In this document: positions 34,706 to 46,263 of the stretch, piece after piece
Layout of the letters: every line of letters begins with the position of its first letter
Numbering within the stretch: the first letter of the stretch is position 1
Assembly (NCBI GenBank): GCA_022478985.1
Contig: JAKSZP010013339.1
Location: forward strand, 79,454 to 143,453
Reading direction: 5' to 3'
Length of the DNA stretch: 64,000 bases
From: Massospora cicadina
Lineage: Eukaryota > Entomophthoromycota > Entomophthoromycetes > Entomophthorales > Entomophthoraceae
Made by a program: the position numbers and the translations under genes
The notes under the pieces: generated by a model
The model's input: only the letters and a program-made list of their open reading frames with translations
Told to the model about the DNA's origin: nothing
Database searches by the model: none

Positions 34706-35640
34706 TCAAGAAAAGTATGCAACAGGATGTTCTACCTCATCATGCTCTTGAAGGAGCACAGAGCCTACAGCAACTGAAGATGCATCACAAGACACAATAA
34801 AGGGCTTAGAAGAGTCAGCATGCCTGAGAACTGGAGTGGCAAGGTAAACCTCCTTAACAGAGTCAAGAGCATGTTGGCATTCCAGTTTCCATTTGAAGGG
34901 TGTGTTCCTGCCAGTCAGTGAATGCATGGGAGTTGCTAGTTGAGCAAGAGCGGGGTAGAGCTTCTTGAGGAAGATCAATGTCCCCAGGAAGCTCCGGAGT
35001 TGCTTTTGAATTGTTGGGGTTGTCCAAGACTGTATGGTTTATAACTTGCATGAGGGGTACTCCATACCCATCCTTCAAAAACTAGGTTCCCTAAGAAGGT
35101 CACCCCCTCACGAAAGAATTCGCTTTTGGAGGTCCTTAAAAAGAGCCAAGACCCGTGGATGGCATCCAAGACTGCTTCCAGATCCTTGATATTCTGCCTA
35201 TGAGTGGGTGAATGAATTAAGATGTCATTAATATAGGCAACCACGCAAGAGAAGCGCAGATCACCCAGGACATCATCAATGAGTCGCTGGAAGGTTGCAG
35301 AAGCGTTCTTAGCCCAAATGGCATCACTTTGAACTGAAAATTCCCCATTTTTGCAGATGGCAGTGTTCACTCATGTACCTCCTTGAGTATTACTTTATTG
35401 AAGGCATTTAAAAAATCAAGCTTATAGAAAACTCGTGACTTTTTCTAATAAACTGTTGTTTCTTCCAGTAAGAGGAGATAGGGGCCCGGCACTGTCACAT
35501 TATTGACATGCAAATAATCAATGAATGGCCGCAGGGTTCTATCTGCCTTCTGCGTGAATAAAACAGGTTAAGAGTTTGGAGAAAACTTCCTCACAATCCA
35601 ACTTTTTGCAGCATGTCATCCAGCCATCCATTTAACCCTT
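34706..35640 (-). pseudogene. Element E reverse transcriptase and RNase H
   Basis: RT segment 35370-34975 reads NASATFQRLIDDVLG then AYINDILIHS: the active-site box is YIND (35224-35235), Asp to Asn as in element D. RNase H (34978-34706) holds IVSCDASSVAVGSVLLQEHDEVEHPVAYFS, and the domain runs on, broken, to about 34400. The upstream RT part (35370-35640) is in shifted frames. Confidence 0.82.
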
Positions 35641-36073
35641 TGTCCTCTACCTAGATGTGAGGTTATAATGGGCAATTTATCTTTAAAAGATGTACTACCA
35701 GTTAAAAAGCTAGATCATACTCTGAATGAGGTGGAAGCATAGTAGCTAGGCTCATGACAAATACTTCTTTGTATGGGACAATGAAAGATGGGTAGTCCAG
35801 CGGAAGATCTTCAGAGAGAAGATCATGAGGCAAGATAGAGCTAAATGAGGTCCAAGAGGAAGGGTATCATTTAGTGAGAATCCTCCACTCAGTTCATAAT
35901 TGGTATAGACAAGAAAACTACCAAACTTGATATCAACTTGTCGCCGCCGCCACCAACCTACACCAAGGATGACTAAATATAATTATTCTGGAACAAATGA
36001 GAAAAAAAGCACAAAAGCAGAAACCATGCACAAAGAATTGTACTGGTTGATGCACAGCATGCCACTTCATAGG

Positions 36074-36373
36074 TTAAGAGGATGCTCCCAAAATCGGAGG
36101 GGCCACATAATTGTCTAAATCTAATGATTGTGTGATTATAAGGTACATAAAATTTCCAGCTGCTAATGTATCCAGGAGCGCCTGTACAGTAACCTTGCTT
36201 GTCTCAGAACTGAAAGTGATAGGGAAAGTGAAATAAGCCTGATCCTCATAGGCGGAAGCTGGAAGTTTAAGGGCTTTAGAATAAAATGCCAAGGTGAGAA
36301 GTGGCCTCTTGATAAATGAAAAGCCTGAATGAGATGACAAGGAGGATTTAAAGGTGAACCACCATGTTTTCAA
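36074..36373 (-). pseudogene. Element E aspartic protease
   Basis: A 99-codon frame reads LAFYSKALKL, then VTVQALLDTLAAGNFMYL. The catalytic Asp is present but the Gly of DTG is Leu (36164-36172), which should disable it. It starts only about 80 bp from the primer-binding site, so there is no gag. Confidence 0.75.
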
Positions 36374-36453
36374 TAAAGAAAATTTGATTTCAAGTTAAAT
36401 TTAGGTGGGAATTCTTGGCAATATGGTAGATGAAAACCTCATTAACCCATAGA

Positions 36454-36471
36454 GAATGGCGGAGAGCACCA
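36454..36471 (-). other. Element E primer-binding site
   Basis: The element strand reads TGGTGCTCTCCGCCATTC, four bases inside the 5' LTR edge. The first eight bases equal those of A and B; the rest differs, so a different tRNA or isoacceptor is likely. Confidence 0.6.
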
Positions 36472-36475
36472 AGGA

Positions 36476-37072
36476 TGTTGGACGGTTTATTATGTTATGG
36501 ATGCAGATAATTTGGAAAAGACTGTCCATCTTGGGAGGTTCTAACAGTGCCCAGTTGATGGTACAGGATTCCAGAGGCTCAGCTGCTGTAATGACTTTTT
36601 AAGAGCGGTCATTTAAGATTAAGAGAAGGGAAATATGTCTAAACAACATACCAAAGGCCCTTACAACAATCAAGAAGGTTGTAGGGCAAATGCGGGGCTT
36701 ACTGGGGCCACCTCAAAGGATGGATGAGGCAGAGAGACCAAAACCCCTCCAAGGATCACAACTAATTATTAAATGTTTAAATAGGGCAGATCACTTTATT
36801 ATTTAATGCTAAATGGATCATGATCAAAATGGCATTGATCGCGCCAAAAAAGGAGTAGATCAATACAAACAAGGTGGATAACATCCTCTGTGACATGTGT
36901 GATGGATTGGCAACCATAATCTTAGAGGTAGTCATCCACTATCCTGTGGAGGGTGAGGAGCGAGGAAGATTACAGATTAGAATGTCCTCTCAGCAATTAA
37001 AAATTATTGTGTACATGGCGGAATGCATTGCCAGAGAATTTTGGTGAAAATCAGTGAGGCAGCGGGGAGGTT
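36476..37072 (-). repeat. Element E 5' LTR, inner piece
   Basis: First 597 bp on the plus strand (start TGTTGGACGG) matching the left part of 31411-32802. It breaks at the insertion site of C2; the flanking pentamer is AGGTT (37068-37072) against AGGAT on the other side. Confidence 0.85.
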
Positions 37073-38119
37073 TATTGAATGATTGATAAGATCTTAATCA
37101 TTTAGTTTTTAGATATAGGAAACTTTAGATTGGTTTGCAACTGATTTATTATATCTTTTGTCAAATATATCATTAATTAATAGTTCTAATATTTAATTAC
37201 AAGGGAAACTTCAGATTTGCAGCCTAGCAAAGTCATTTAAAAAGTAAATGAGGCGGGTCAACCTTGGGACAAATATATCATAGTGAGCTTTTTATCCTGT
37301 GCTAATTTTGAACCTGTGTCAATCTAAACCTGACTCATAGTGGAGCAGGAACCACCCCGCTATGCTACCACTCTTCCTAGCAATGCCACTTAATTAAATT
37401 TTGATTTTTTGACCTAGTATTTGAGGCTATTTTTAGGTTAAGTTAAAATTAGCATATAATGCCAAACGGATTACAGTCAAATTAATTACTAACTATTGGT
37501 ATGGACTGCCTTGGTATGTGCTACCGTTGCAAAAGAGGAGCGCAAGTTTATATTTTTCTAAAAAGTGTATGATGAAATACTTGCATAAATAATTGTCAGG
37601 AAGATGCGTGGGAGCTCCCCCTTTTGGGTTGGGCACCACTAGTACCAAAAAAATAATTATGTCAGGAAGACATCGACCCCAAAGCCAAACTGGGTTACAG
37701 TGAGGAACCTCTTATGTGTAGTAGACCCTCTTAAACCTTCACTGAGAAGCTGCTTATTAAGGGGTGGTGCAAGAAGAGAAGTCATTAGTGAAAATGTAGT
37801 GAACTTAAAAAATCCTATAAAATCCTTGTAATTTTATACAATAAACACAATTAATCTGATAGTTTGAAACATACAAGCTTTTTACATACAAGTACTTTTT
37901 TGTAGCATTAAGTCAAGTATTTACTTGTGATCAAGAAGATCAGGTAGTTAGCTGTTGTACAAGCAATTAACAAGAGAATACAGCCTCGAGTCTTCTTTTT
38001 AATGAGTTTATATCTTAAGGATTACCACCATTTGTTCTGCCTTTATAAAATAGACATTTGTAACCATAACTCTAACCGCAGACAAAGAACCAGCCATCCT
38101 AAGTAGTCAATCTTCAGCA
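37073..38119 (+). repeat. Element C2 5' LTR with two insertions
   Basis: 1047 bp against 832 bp in its mate. The excess is a SINE-like insertion (37231-37375) plus a rearranged stretch near 37595-37670. It starts TATTGAATG, decayed from TGTTGAATG, and ends TTCAGCA. Confidence 0.88.
37231..37375 (-). mobile_element. tRNA-derived SINE candidate in the LTR of C2
   Basis: A 145-bp insertion absent from the other LTR is flanked by an exact 8-bp duplication CCTAGCAA (37223-37230 and 37376-37383). On the minus strand it begins with a tRNA-like head. An A box TAGCATAGCGGG (37356-37367) is followed 41 bp later by a B-box-like GGTTCAAAATT (37304-37314), and a TTTTT run lies near its 3' end. These are the marks of a Pol III retroposon. 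It would need an unlinked LINE to move. Confidence 0.65.
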
Positions 38120-38120
38120 T

Positions 38121-38138
38121 TGGCACTCATGGTTGGGA
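38121..38138 (+). other. Element C2 primer-binding site
   Basis: TGGCACTCATGGTTGGGA starts one base after the 5' LTR. It matches the C1 site at 13 of 18 positions by eye. Confidence 0.7.
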
Positions 38139-38533
38139 TGGCAGATGGTAACCATAACAAAGGGGATCAACCTCAACCCTTATTAATTATTCAGAGCAAG
38201 TACTGGGCCTACAGGGAAGACCAATATGACTGTATCTCAGATCAACTGCAATTACATACTTATTATTACCTACCATGATAACCTGTTTCTCGTGAAAAAA
38301 TGATAAGTTTAAAACAGTGACTTTTAAGAGGTTATAAAATGGGGCAAGGCCCCGCAGACAAAAAAAGCAATTTATTATATCATAAATGTCAACAAGATGT
38401 GTTGCAGACAAGATATCTGGCCCATCAGCAGTTGATTGCAGCCCAAATCAGACATAGTTCAATTGAGATTAAGAATATCGCTTAACACTTAGAAAGTTCG
38501 TCCACCCCACCTCCAAAAACACTCAAATGACTA

Positions 38534-40606
38534 ATGACTGCCATCATAGCCATCACTGAGTTGGGCAAATCTCTATGCAACTCTATCCAAGCGGTTCAAA
38601 TATTGAATGAGCAATTTGAATCTAACTTTAGAGAGGTTCACTCTAGTATGGAGGCAAATGACAACATGGACATCTGGGCCAATAATTGAGTAACAGAATC
38701 AGCTCAAATGCTAAATGACATATTGTGCCCTTTATCCATGACTTTCTTGGAAAAAAGAGGAGTTATTGAAGCTTGGGTCAACAGCGTTACCAAGACTTCT
38801 ATGCAGGTTTGATTTCCTGAGATTTCGCCATGAAGGCCAAGAAGTACAAACAAACAATAATACTGAATTTTGTGATCAGTATTAAAGGCTGAGCGCCCAA
38901 TTTTTTTAAAAATAACGATGATTTTACAGAAGAAATCAACTACTGTCGCATAAAGGTTGAAGGTCAGCAAACAGAAAATAAGAAGTTTTAAGACTCTGTG
39001 AATAAATTGAATCATCTGTTCATGTATCTCAACAAAGATGTTACCTTCATCAGCAAGTCATATAATACTATAAATGGGGAAGTGAACAATATCAGAAAAT
39101 AAACAAGAATAAAGATCAAGTGATAACCATTCTGCAATTATAAACGACCAGCCTAAACAAGGTAATTTGCAAAAAATAGAAATTGGAACCGTGTTGACTA
39201 GGAAGCAGATATCAATTGATAAATTAAATATTTGGATGATGGCCAATGCCAGTGCACCCAAAATGTTTCAACTTGGAATAACTCTAAATACTATGAGGAT
39301 GAAGCCTCAGAAGTAAATACTGAAGTTGACTCAGGCCGCTTCAGCAGATGCCTAGCATTATGGCTACTTTGGACAACCCTAGCTCTTCTACTCATGGTGC
39401 AGTGACTCAGCGTTTTGATACACCAAGTCAAGTCAGTAAAGAAGCAATTGCAATCATCCTGGTGGGAGAATGATAATTACAAAGCTGCAAACCTGCCTGC
39501 TTTTGATAAAAATAGAAGCGTTGTCACATTTATTAAAAAATTTGAAGTGGTCATGTATGAGGCCAGTGAATGCAACAAACAGCTACTATCATTAACTGCT
39601 TAGACAAATGGAGTAATGACCTAAATATGCCTCATGTGGATGAAAGCCCTACATATGCTGAAGTCAAAGAAAGCCGTACTTCACGAATTTGGGGGTCTGA
39701 AAAGAATGACAACAAGAAAATCCAATTTTTATGATCATCATTACAGATAGGACTAAACGATTGATAAATTTGCAGATTGATTCTATCATGAAGTTCAAGT
39801 TCTTTTAGGCGTATAGGCCATGATCAACTTCAATTCTAAAATTGCATTGCAATATTCAGTACAAGCTTATCTAAATTTGAAGAATACTTTATTGCCTGCC
39901 TTCATTTAAAAACTTGTACCATCTGAGTTGGTTGATTATTTACACTGATGCTCACAAAGACTATCTTCCTCTTAATACTGGTTACAAACAAGGACCTGCA
40001 ATACCTGCAGGGAAACTTCTTTGAAAATAACAAGAAGACTTACAGCATCCGCCTGATAAAACTGAGCAACCCAAAAACACCAAGACACTATGCCATTAAG
40101 CAAAATTACTTGTTTCAATTGCAATCATAAAAGGCACTATGCCTCCAGATGCCGCCAATGTAGTGCTAATGTCATCCTTTCAGTTATTTCTCATAAGGAG
40201 GGAAAAGAGCAAGAACAATATAAGAAGGACGTTTTATGTGCCAGAATCACCAGTCCCACTTGATCAAAACAAATATGCTAGCAACAAAGCCTCATTTACC
40301 AATAAAACGAACTCTATCATTGTATCTAATGCAAACTTCACTAATGTACATGTGGTGACTCGCTCACAGAGAAAGGTTGATAAACCTGAAGCAACTGAAT
40401 TAGTCACTAAACCGTATGTGAAGCAAATAATTGAGAATATGCCAGATGAAGGGCAAAGTCAAACAACAGATACCCCAAGTTTGAAGGCGTTAGAAATAGC
40501 CATGCCTGTTGAAAAGTTTATCACAAAATGGTTTAGTATTGGAATACTTTATTTCAAACTCCTACTCTTTGGACTCCTATACTATCCACCTAGTAAATTT
40601 AATTGA
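38534..40606 (+). pseudogene. Element C2 gag
   Basis: An N-terminal helical region (ITELGKSLCNSIQAVQILNE onward) extends in broken frames to about 39300. The capsid part includes FIKKFEVVMYEASECNKQ (39520-39580) and DKFADWFYHEVQVLLG. The zinc knuckle CFNCNHKRHYASRC (40111-40152) is an intact Cx2Cx4Hx4C. The linker to protease (about 40360-40540) reads TRSQRKVDKPEATELV and later DTPSLKALEIAMPVEKF, matching C1. The 155-codon frame 40139-40606 starts inside the knuckle in another phase, so its first part is not genuine Gag. Confidence 0.75.
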
Positions 40607-41070
40607 TTCTTATTACCCAGAGTGTATTTATGTTGATATTCTGGTCAACAAAGTCAAAGTTGCAGCTATTATCGATAGTGGAGCGCCTGTGAATTTTGTC
40701 TCAACTTTTCTGGTCTAGAAGTTATAAATTTCTCATAATATTGACCATCACCAAGAATATGTGACAGAGGGCTAAATAATACCAATAGTGAAGGAGCCTA
40801 CAGCGCCTTGCCACTGCAATCTGGTGCACTTTTAGTAGTGGCACCCATGACTGTGCTCTTAAACGCCAACTACAATGTATCAATTGGAACCAGTTTCCAT
40901 ATTTTCTTAGCTATGATATGCAATTTTAAAGAAAACCTTGACAATATTGGGAAAACACTCTCAATTTACTATTGTCACTCTAATACAAAGCCTACCAGCT
41001 ATCACCAAAGCTTTAGTATATTTTATGCTGATGGTTTAATACCAATTGGATACACTTAAAGGGGAATTTG
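40560..41070 (+). pseudogene. Element C2 aspartic protease
   Basis: VKVAAIIDSGAPVNFVST holds the catalytic Asp as DSG, a common alternative to DTG. After a shift, LPLQSGALLVVAP and NYNVSIGTSF give the C-terminal part. It matches protease of A and B. Confidence 0.8.
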
Positions 41071-41114
41071 AAGCCTACCATTGCCAACTGCCATAAAATG
41101 AAAACTGAGGAATA

Positions 41115-41342
41115 TTGCTAAGAGTGAACAAGGACGCAATGATAACTTCAGGCCATCAACTGGTTATGAGTACAGGGACTGCACTGGACATTCCAGAAAG
41201 ATTTTATAGGGAGGTTGTACCGCCTTGGAATCATTTTCAGGCGGAACCCAATGAAGCGCCTGGAATACTTATACCAGGGCACGGCGAAATTGACGTCTTA
41301 TTGATAAATTTACAACTGAAATATCAAGGTCAAAATATTTAG
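41115..41342 (+). pseudogene. Element C2 dUTPase-like module
   Basis: A 75-codon open frame reads MITSGHQLVMSTGTALDIP, FYREVVPPW, then EAPGILIPGHGEIDVLLINL. It aligns with B (57690-57478) over its length. The STG, Y-x-E-V, GILI and GEI-VLL-N elements follow the beta-strand order of trimeric dUTPases, but the motif with the catalytic Asp (GVID) is GILI. Open for the whole module although the neighbours are broken. Confidence 0.5.
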
Positions 41343-41599
41343 TGGAAACCTTTGTGCATCTGTTCCAAGGGATAAATTTAAATGGCTGTAGAATTTAGTA
41401 ATTTATTTAAGTTTAAGTTACCTACTGTGGGCGTAGGGCGCACGCTGTAATTCCATGAGAATCACTTACTGGAATTTTGGAGCAACAAAAAAATAAAGCA
41501 CTGGAATCTTTTGAATGATACTCCAAAGATTTCACAAAATATAGCCTCGATCTGGACTATGCACAAGGAGTACAACACTTCATGGATACCAGAGATCAT

Positions 41600-42290
41600 G
41601 CGCTCAATAGGATGAGGCTGATCAAGTATTCCTGAGCTAGCGAGAAAGAGTCAGAGAAGAATTGGGCAACTTACTAAAGAGCGAAATTATTGTGCCTTTA
41701 ATAAGCCTGTGGGCCAGTCAAGTTTTAATCATGAAGAAGAAAGATGAAAGCAACCGAATTGCAATTGATTATTGCCACCTAAACATCATTGCAAAAATTG
41801 TTCTTACTGGTTGCCAAGGATCAGCGATGCTTTAGACTGTCTGGGAGGTGCAAAATACTTTACTGCAATGGATCTTATCTCCAGATACTGGCAAATAATT
41901 TTCTCTAAAGAGAAGCAAGAGAAGTGCGTGATTATTGTGGTGCAAGTTCTATTCCAAACAACACTCATGCCACAAGGGCTGTGTAATGTGCCAACGACCT
42001 TTCAGCATGCAATGGAACCATTTCGGGGATTTTAAATTATCCTGTGTACTAGTGTACCTGGATGATATTAATGTCTTCTCAAAACGCTTTCCTAACATCT
42101 AGAACATTTAAACAAGTGTTTGAGTTATTATTGAAGGCCAACTTGAAGTTAAAGCCCCAAAAATTGCCACTTCTTCAAAAAACAGTTGGAGTATCTTGGA
42201 TTTGTTATTGATTCTGAAGGCTTGCGTCATCAACCTCAAAAGGTGGACGCGATAAATAACATGTAAGCTCTGATGAGAGGCAAGATGTCC
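41600..42290 (+). pseudogene. Element C2 reverse transcriptase
   Basis: [17 protein letters not shown], then in the next frame KYFTAMDLISRYWQIIF and MPQGLCNVPTTFQHAM, then LVYLDDINVFS with the YLDD box intact at 42055-42066. Thumb-like sequence follows in shifted frames. Closely related to A and B. Confidence 0.83.
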
Positions 42291-42399
42291 AAGTGTTTCT
42301 ATGCATAGGGATATTATGAAGAGTTAATTAAAAATGTTTGCAACAATTTCTGAGCTCTTATCTAACCCACTACAAGGATGAGTTCGTTTTTGTTGGGCA

Positions 42400-42895
42400 G
42401 CTGAGTGTCAGCAGTCCTTAAAAGCATTAGAAACAACGCTAAGTATGGCACTTGTTCTCAGATATTCAGATTTTACCAAACAATTTATTGTACAAACTGA
42501 AGCCTCATTGGCCACAATTGGAGGCGTATTAACTCATATTGGTGATGATGGGGAGGAACACTAAGACGCTTATAGCAGAAGAACGTTGTATAAGCATGGT
42601 TGTAACTATACAGTGACTTAAAGTGAATGAATGTTTTGATCTAACTTGTAAACAATTTCAAGTGTACTCTAAGGCACCAAGTTTCAATGTAGTAACAGAT
42701 CACAACTCATTACGTTGGATTCACAACCTGATGGAGCCTGAGGGTCTAGCCTTCTGACTCTAAAATTATAGGCATACAAATATGAGATTTTTCATAAAAC
42801 CAGAGCTGCTCACCAGAACGCGCATGTATTATTGTGACTCCCAATTGTGGCCATCCAGTACAATTTGGCTGATGCGCTCTATGTAAAATGATAAA
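42400..42895 (+). pseudogene. Element C2 RNase H
   Basis: FTKQFIVQTEASLATIGGVL is the start, with the first catalytic Asp changed to Glu. Many stops follow. The end is seen as YKYEIFHKTRAAHQNAHVL. Strongly decayed. Confidence 0.65.
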
Positions 42896-42999
42896 TTTAA
42901 AGTACGAGGATGAGCTTCCTGAAGTTAAGAAGGCTATTGAGAAGGCATTAAAGGACACTGAATATTGAGATTGAGTCTTATACAAACTTAAGCCTGATG

Positions 43000-44020
43000 G
43001 ATGGCATGGGTTTTCTAAAACCTTCTAAATGGATATAAATCATTATTCAGGCACATAAAGTAATTGGGCATAAGGAATGATAAAGACATTGAAATTAACT
43101 TGAAGAATCTGCTACTGGGATTCCATGCAATTTTATATTCAAGATGTGAAAAAATTCCATCAGTTCAAAATTGCAAAACCTATGAAGTTTGAAGTAATAA
43201 GCTAATTAATCAAACCTGACTGAGACTGGCGTATATTTGTCATTGATGTTGTCATCCCATTGCTAGTGATTAGCCTGAGCAACAAATTAATATTGCTGCT
43301 ATCAACCATTTAATAAAAATGGGTGGAAGCAAAATCAATACGAGATGTCTTGGACCTTGACAACTGTTAAATTCCTTATAAATTGCGTCGTCTACAAGCA
43401 TGGATGTCATACATAAAAACCTTTCAAACAATGAAATGACATTTACTGCATAGATGTTTCAACGATTGAATGAATTGATGTCTATCAAAGGATTGTTGTA
43501 GACGCTGTACACCCTAAGACTGATGGAGCGGTAGAACAAGTGAACAGTAACCTAGTCAGCATATTGCGCAAAAACGCAGCTGTGGCGCCATCACATTGGT
43601 CTACCTTCATTAGTGCTACTTTGTTTACATACATTATCAGGCATTGTAGCAGCACCTGACATTCACCCATTTTGACTAACATATGGTAGACTTCCAGATC
43701 TGCCTCCATTGTTATATTCAGCAATTAATCCAACTGTGTCAGTCAGACCTACAAGTAATGTCAAATAGCTGGCAAAAAATGGATAATGCTGCAGTCTAAA
43801 GCTTATCAGAATGTGATTAGGTAAAAAACAAGTCAGAATAGTTATGATGACTCAAATAAAGTTGCTGTGTCTAAGTTCAAAGAAGGAGAGTTGGTAGTAT
43901 AGTGTGACACCCATACTACGGGCTGTGCGCACAAGTTGGCTTCACTTTTGGAAAGGTCCATTCAGCATATTGGAGAATCCTCTGAAGATGTTACAGTATT
44001 AAGGTTCAAAGAAGTTGGGT
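43000..44020 (+). pseudogene. Element C2 integrase
   Basis: Zinc-region remnants (HKVIGHKE) are near 43055, and a decayed first-Asp region is near 43230. GAVEQVNSNLVSILRKNAA holds the catalytic Glu (43525-43585). VSKFKEGELVV and a C-terminal tail follow. Most of the core is scrambled by shifts and stops. Confidence 0.65.
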
Positions 44021-44074
44021 TGTGAATTGAGTTCAGGCTATAATCTTTTCATCCATATCATTGTAATAAAAAAG

Positions 44075-44165
44075 AGGAAAATGAATATATAATAAATAAA
44101 AAATAAAATAGAATAAAATAAAATAAAAACGAGAAAATAATAAGCAAAGAAAAAAAGCAACCTTT
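44075..44165. other. A/T-rich hinge between integrase and antisense frame in C2
   Basis: A tract of repeated AATAAA/AAAATAAA units. It lies where pol ends and where the antisense frame would also end, so it may provide poly(A) signals to converging transcripts. Matching tracts are in B and C1. Confidence 0.45.
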
Positions 44166-44199
44166 TAATTTATATTCTTGGAAGCCTGATTGTCATCAG

Positions 44200-45381
44200 A
44201 GCTAAAACCCTTTCTTTTGGAGGAGGAGGAGAGTGAGCTTGCATGGGTGTAACCAAGGAAGAGTGATTGGAGGAGAAATCGAATTACGTGCAAGTCCTGA
44301 CTGTTGAGACCCTGCTGAAGATGTGCTAAACCTAGGAAAACTTTGCACCAGACGCGTTAGCCTGGCTGACTAAGGAAGGGTCATCAAATCAGGGGTAATG
44401 GACTTTGTAATGGACATTGTAATAAGAGAAAGAGGTTACTCTTGAGGGAAAAAGCAGCGGAAAGGGAGTTGCAATAAGTGAAAAGGCTTTCAAGGCAAGG
44501 ATATACTAGGGGGAATTGCTTTAGATCACAACATTTTTGAGTGAGCTTCATCCAAAAGTCTGCACATGTCAGGCGTGGTGTCAGTGGGAAGGGCTGCTGG
44601 GGAGAAGTTAACGCACGCGCCAAGTAGAGCCATATGGGAATTATATTTACTGGTAGCTCTCTTAAAAGATTCTTTAAATGAAACAGTAGAGTAAAAGAAT
44701 ACAACAATCTTTTAAATCACAATTCTTGAGGCCCAATGGAACGTGCAAGTCGGTGTGAACTGTCATTGGAGCACACTAGAGTCTAGCATCCAAGTTTACA
44801 AAGAGTCAATCCTGGTGGCTTCAGATGAATTGATTGGATTAACATAGGTCAGAAACAAGTGCAGAAGACATACAGGCTTCCAGGAGTTCAGACATCAAGT
44901 AGATATAAAAACCCAAAGTGGCTACACATCATGAGTGAAGTGAAAAAAGGAGGCTATACAAAGGGAAGATCTAAAGCAGCAAAAAAAGTCATGGAGAAGA
45001 TTGCAATCTGACAGGAAGTGATGGTAAATTATAATATTTTTATTATTATGTGGGGCTTAATGGGCCATGAAGATGGAGAAAGGCAGTCAAAGGAGATTTG
45101 TGTTTGATCCATTGAGAAGTTCGCTGGAGGGTCTTGGAACTAATGCAATTGAAGTGGGTTTACTTGGCTCCAATTTAGTTGTGGCCAGCCCCAAAGACAA
45201 ACCTTCAATGATCGTCATGGCATAACTGGTTGAATTAATATGAGAAAATGAAAGCACAATGCCTCAATTAACCTTAGAGCGATGCATGGATAAACTGAGC
45301 ATTTTAAAGATGCGCCAATCTTGGGCGAAAGGTTTTTGAGATAGTGTTCATACTTTGAAGATTGTGATATTCAGACATCAT
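44200..45381 (-). pseudogene. Element C2 antisense frame between integrase and 3' LTR
   Basis: The strand opposite to pol carries coding-like segments from an ATG at 45381-45376, 40 bp inside the polypurine tract, to about 44200. One frame is open for about 60 codons (44715-44530) and contains FKRATSKYNSHMALLGACVN, then PDMCRLLDEAHSKML. The same region in B reads GASHRYLSLMVFIKGM, then AHMSSVLDEAHR. Nucleotide similarity around LDEAH (44541-44555) is obvious, including an ACATGT before it. An upstream segment reads TIIEGLSLGLATTKLEPS. Product and function unknown. A competing 107-codon frame (44707-44384) overlaps in another phase. Confidence 0.55.
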
Positions 45382-45419
45382 GATCTAGAAAGAAAGCAAC
45401 CCTCTGCTTATATCCAGTT

Positions 45420-45431
45420 AAGATGGGGAAG
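45420..45431 (+). other. Element C2 polypurine tract
   Basis: AAGATGGGGAAG directly precedes the 3' LTR start TGTTGAG. Confidence 0.85.
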
Positions 45432-46263
45432 TGTTGAGTAATTGACTGGATCTGAATATTTGGGTATATTATATATTAGAGATACTGAAATTAACTTACA
45501 TCTAATTTATTTTATCTTATGCAATAATATCAGCAATTAATAGCAAAAAATATTAAAAGTACAAGAGAAACTTAGGATTTGCGGCCTAGCAATTCCACTT
45601 AATTATATTCGACTTGATGACCCATGGTTGGGGGCTTTTTGGGTAAGTCAAAATTTGCCTATAATGTCAATCAAGCTATATTCAAATTAATAACTTATAG
45701 TGGTATGAATAGCCTTGGTATTTGCTACCATTGCTCAAGAAGAGCTCAGGTTTAGTCTTTTTAAAAAGTGTATAATGAAATGCTTTCTAGAAATAATTGG
45801 GTTGGGAAGACATTGACTTAAAGCCAAGTTGGGTTACAGCAGGAAGCCTTGCTTGTGAAGTAGACCCTCTGATACATTCACCATGAACCTGTTAATTAAG
45901 TGGTGGTGCAGGAAGAGGAGCCATGGGTGAAGATATGGTGAATTTCAATAATAACCCTAAATAAATTTTTGTAATTTTATACTTTAATTAATCTAATTTG
46001 ATAGCTCAAAACATACAAGCGCTTTAGATTTAAATATTTTTTGTTGTATTAAGTTAATAACTTACTTGTATCAGGAAGATCAGGTCAGAAAACTGTTGGA
46101 TAAGTTATTGACAGGAGAATACAGCATCAAGTCTTATTTTTTGAAGTTTATATCTTAAGAAAAATTGCCATCTGGTTTATTGTCTTCATACAATAGGAGT
46201 TCATAACTCTGACTTTAACTTTAGACAAAGAACTAGACATCTGAAGTAGTCAAAGCTTCAACA
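45432..46263 (+). repeat. Element C2 3' LTR
   Basis: 832-bp mate of 37073-38119, starting TGTTGAGTA and ending GCTTCAACA. It lacks the SINE-like insertion and so shows the empty site. Confidence 0.9.

Larger units (their letters stand above)
37073..46263 (+). mobile_element. Family-C retrotransposon C2, nested in the LTR of E
   Basis: Plus-strand element with LTRs, primer-binding site, gag, protease, dUTPase-like module, RT, RNase H, integrase, A/T-rich hinge, antisense frame and polypurine tract. Target copies are AGGTT and AGGAT; the uninterrupted LTR of E at about 32010 carries GGAGGAT at this place. It is the most complete family-C copy here and shows what C1 lost. All frames are broken, but RT keeps YLDD. 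Confidence 0.9.

Noticed and set aside
44384..44707. 107-codon minus frame in C2 as the antisense product
   Set aside because: The overlapping phase holding LDEAH matches element B. This phase gives a low-complexity hydrophobic peptide without a counterpart in B.
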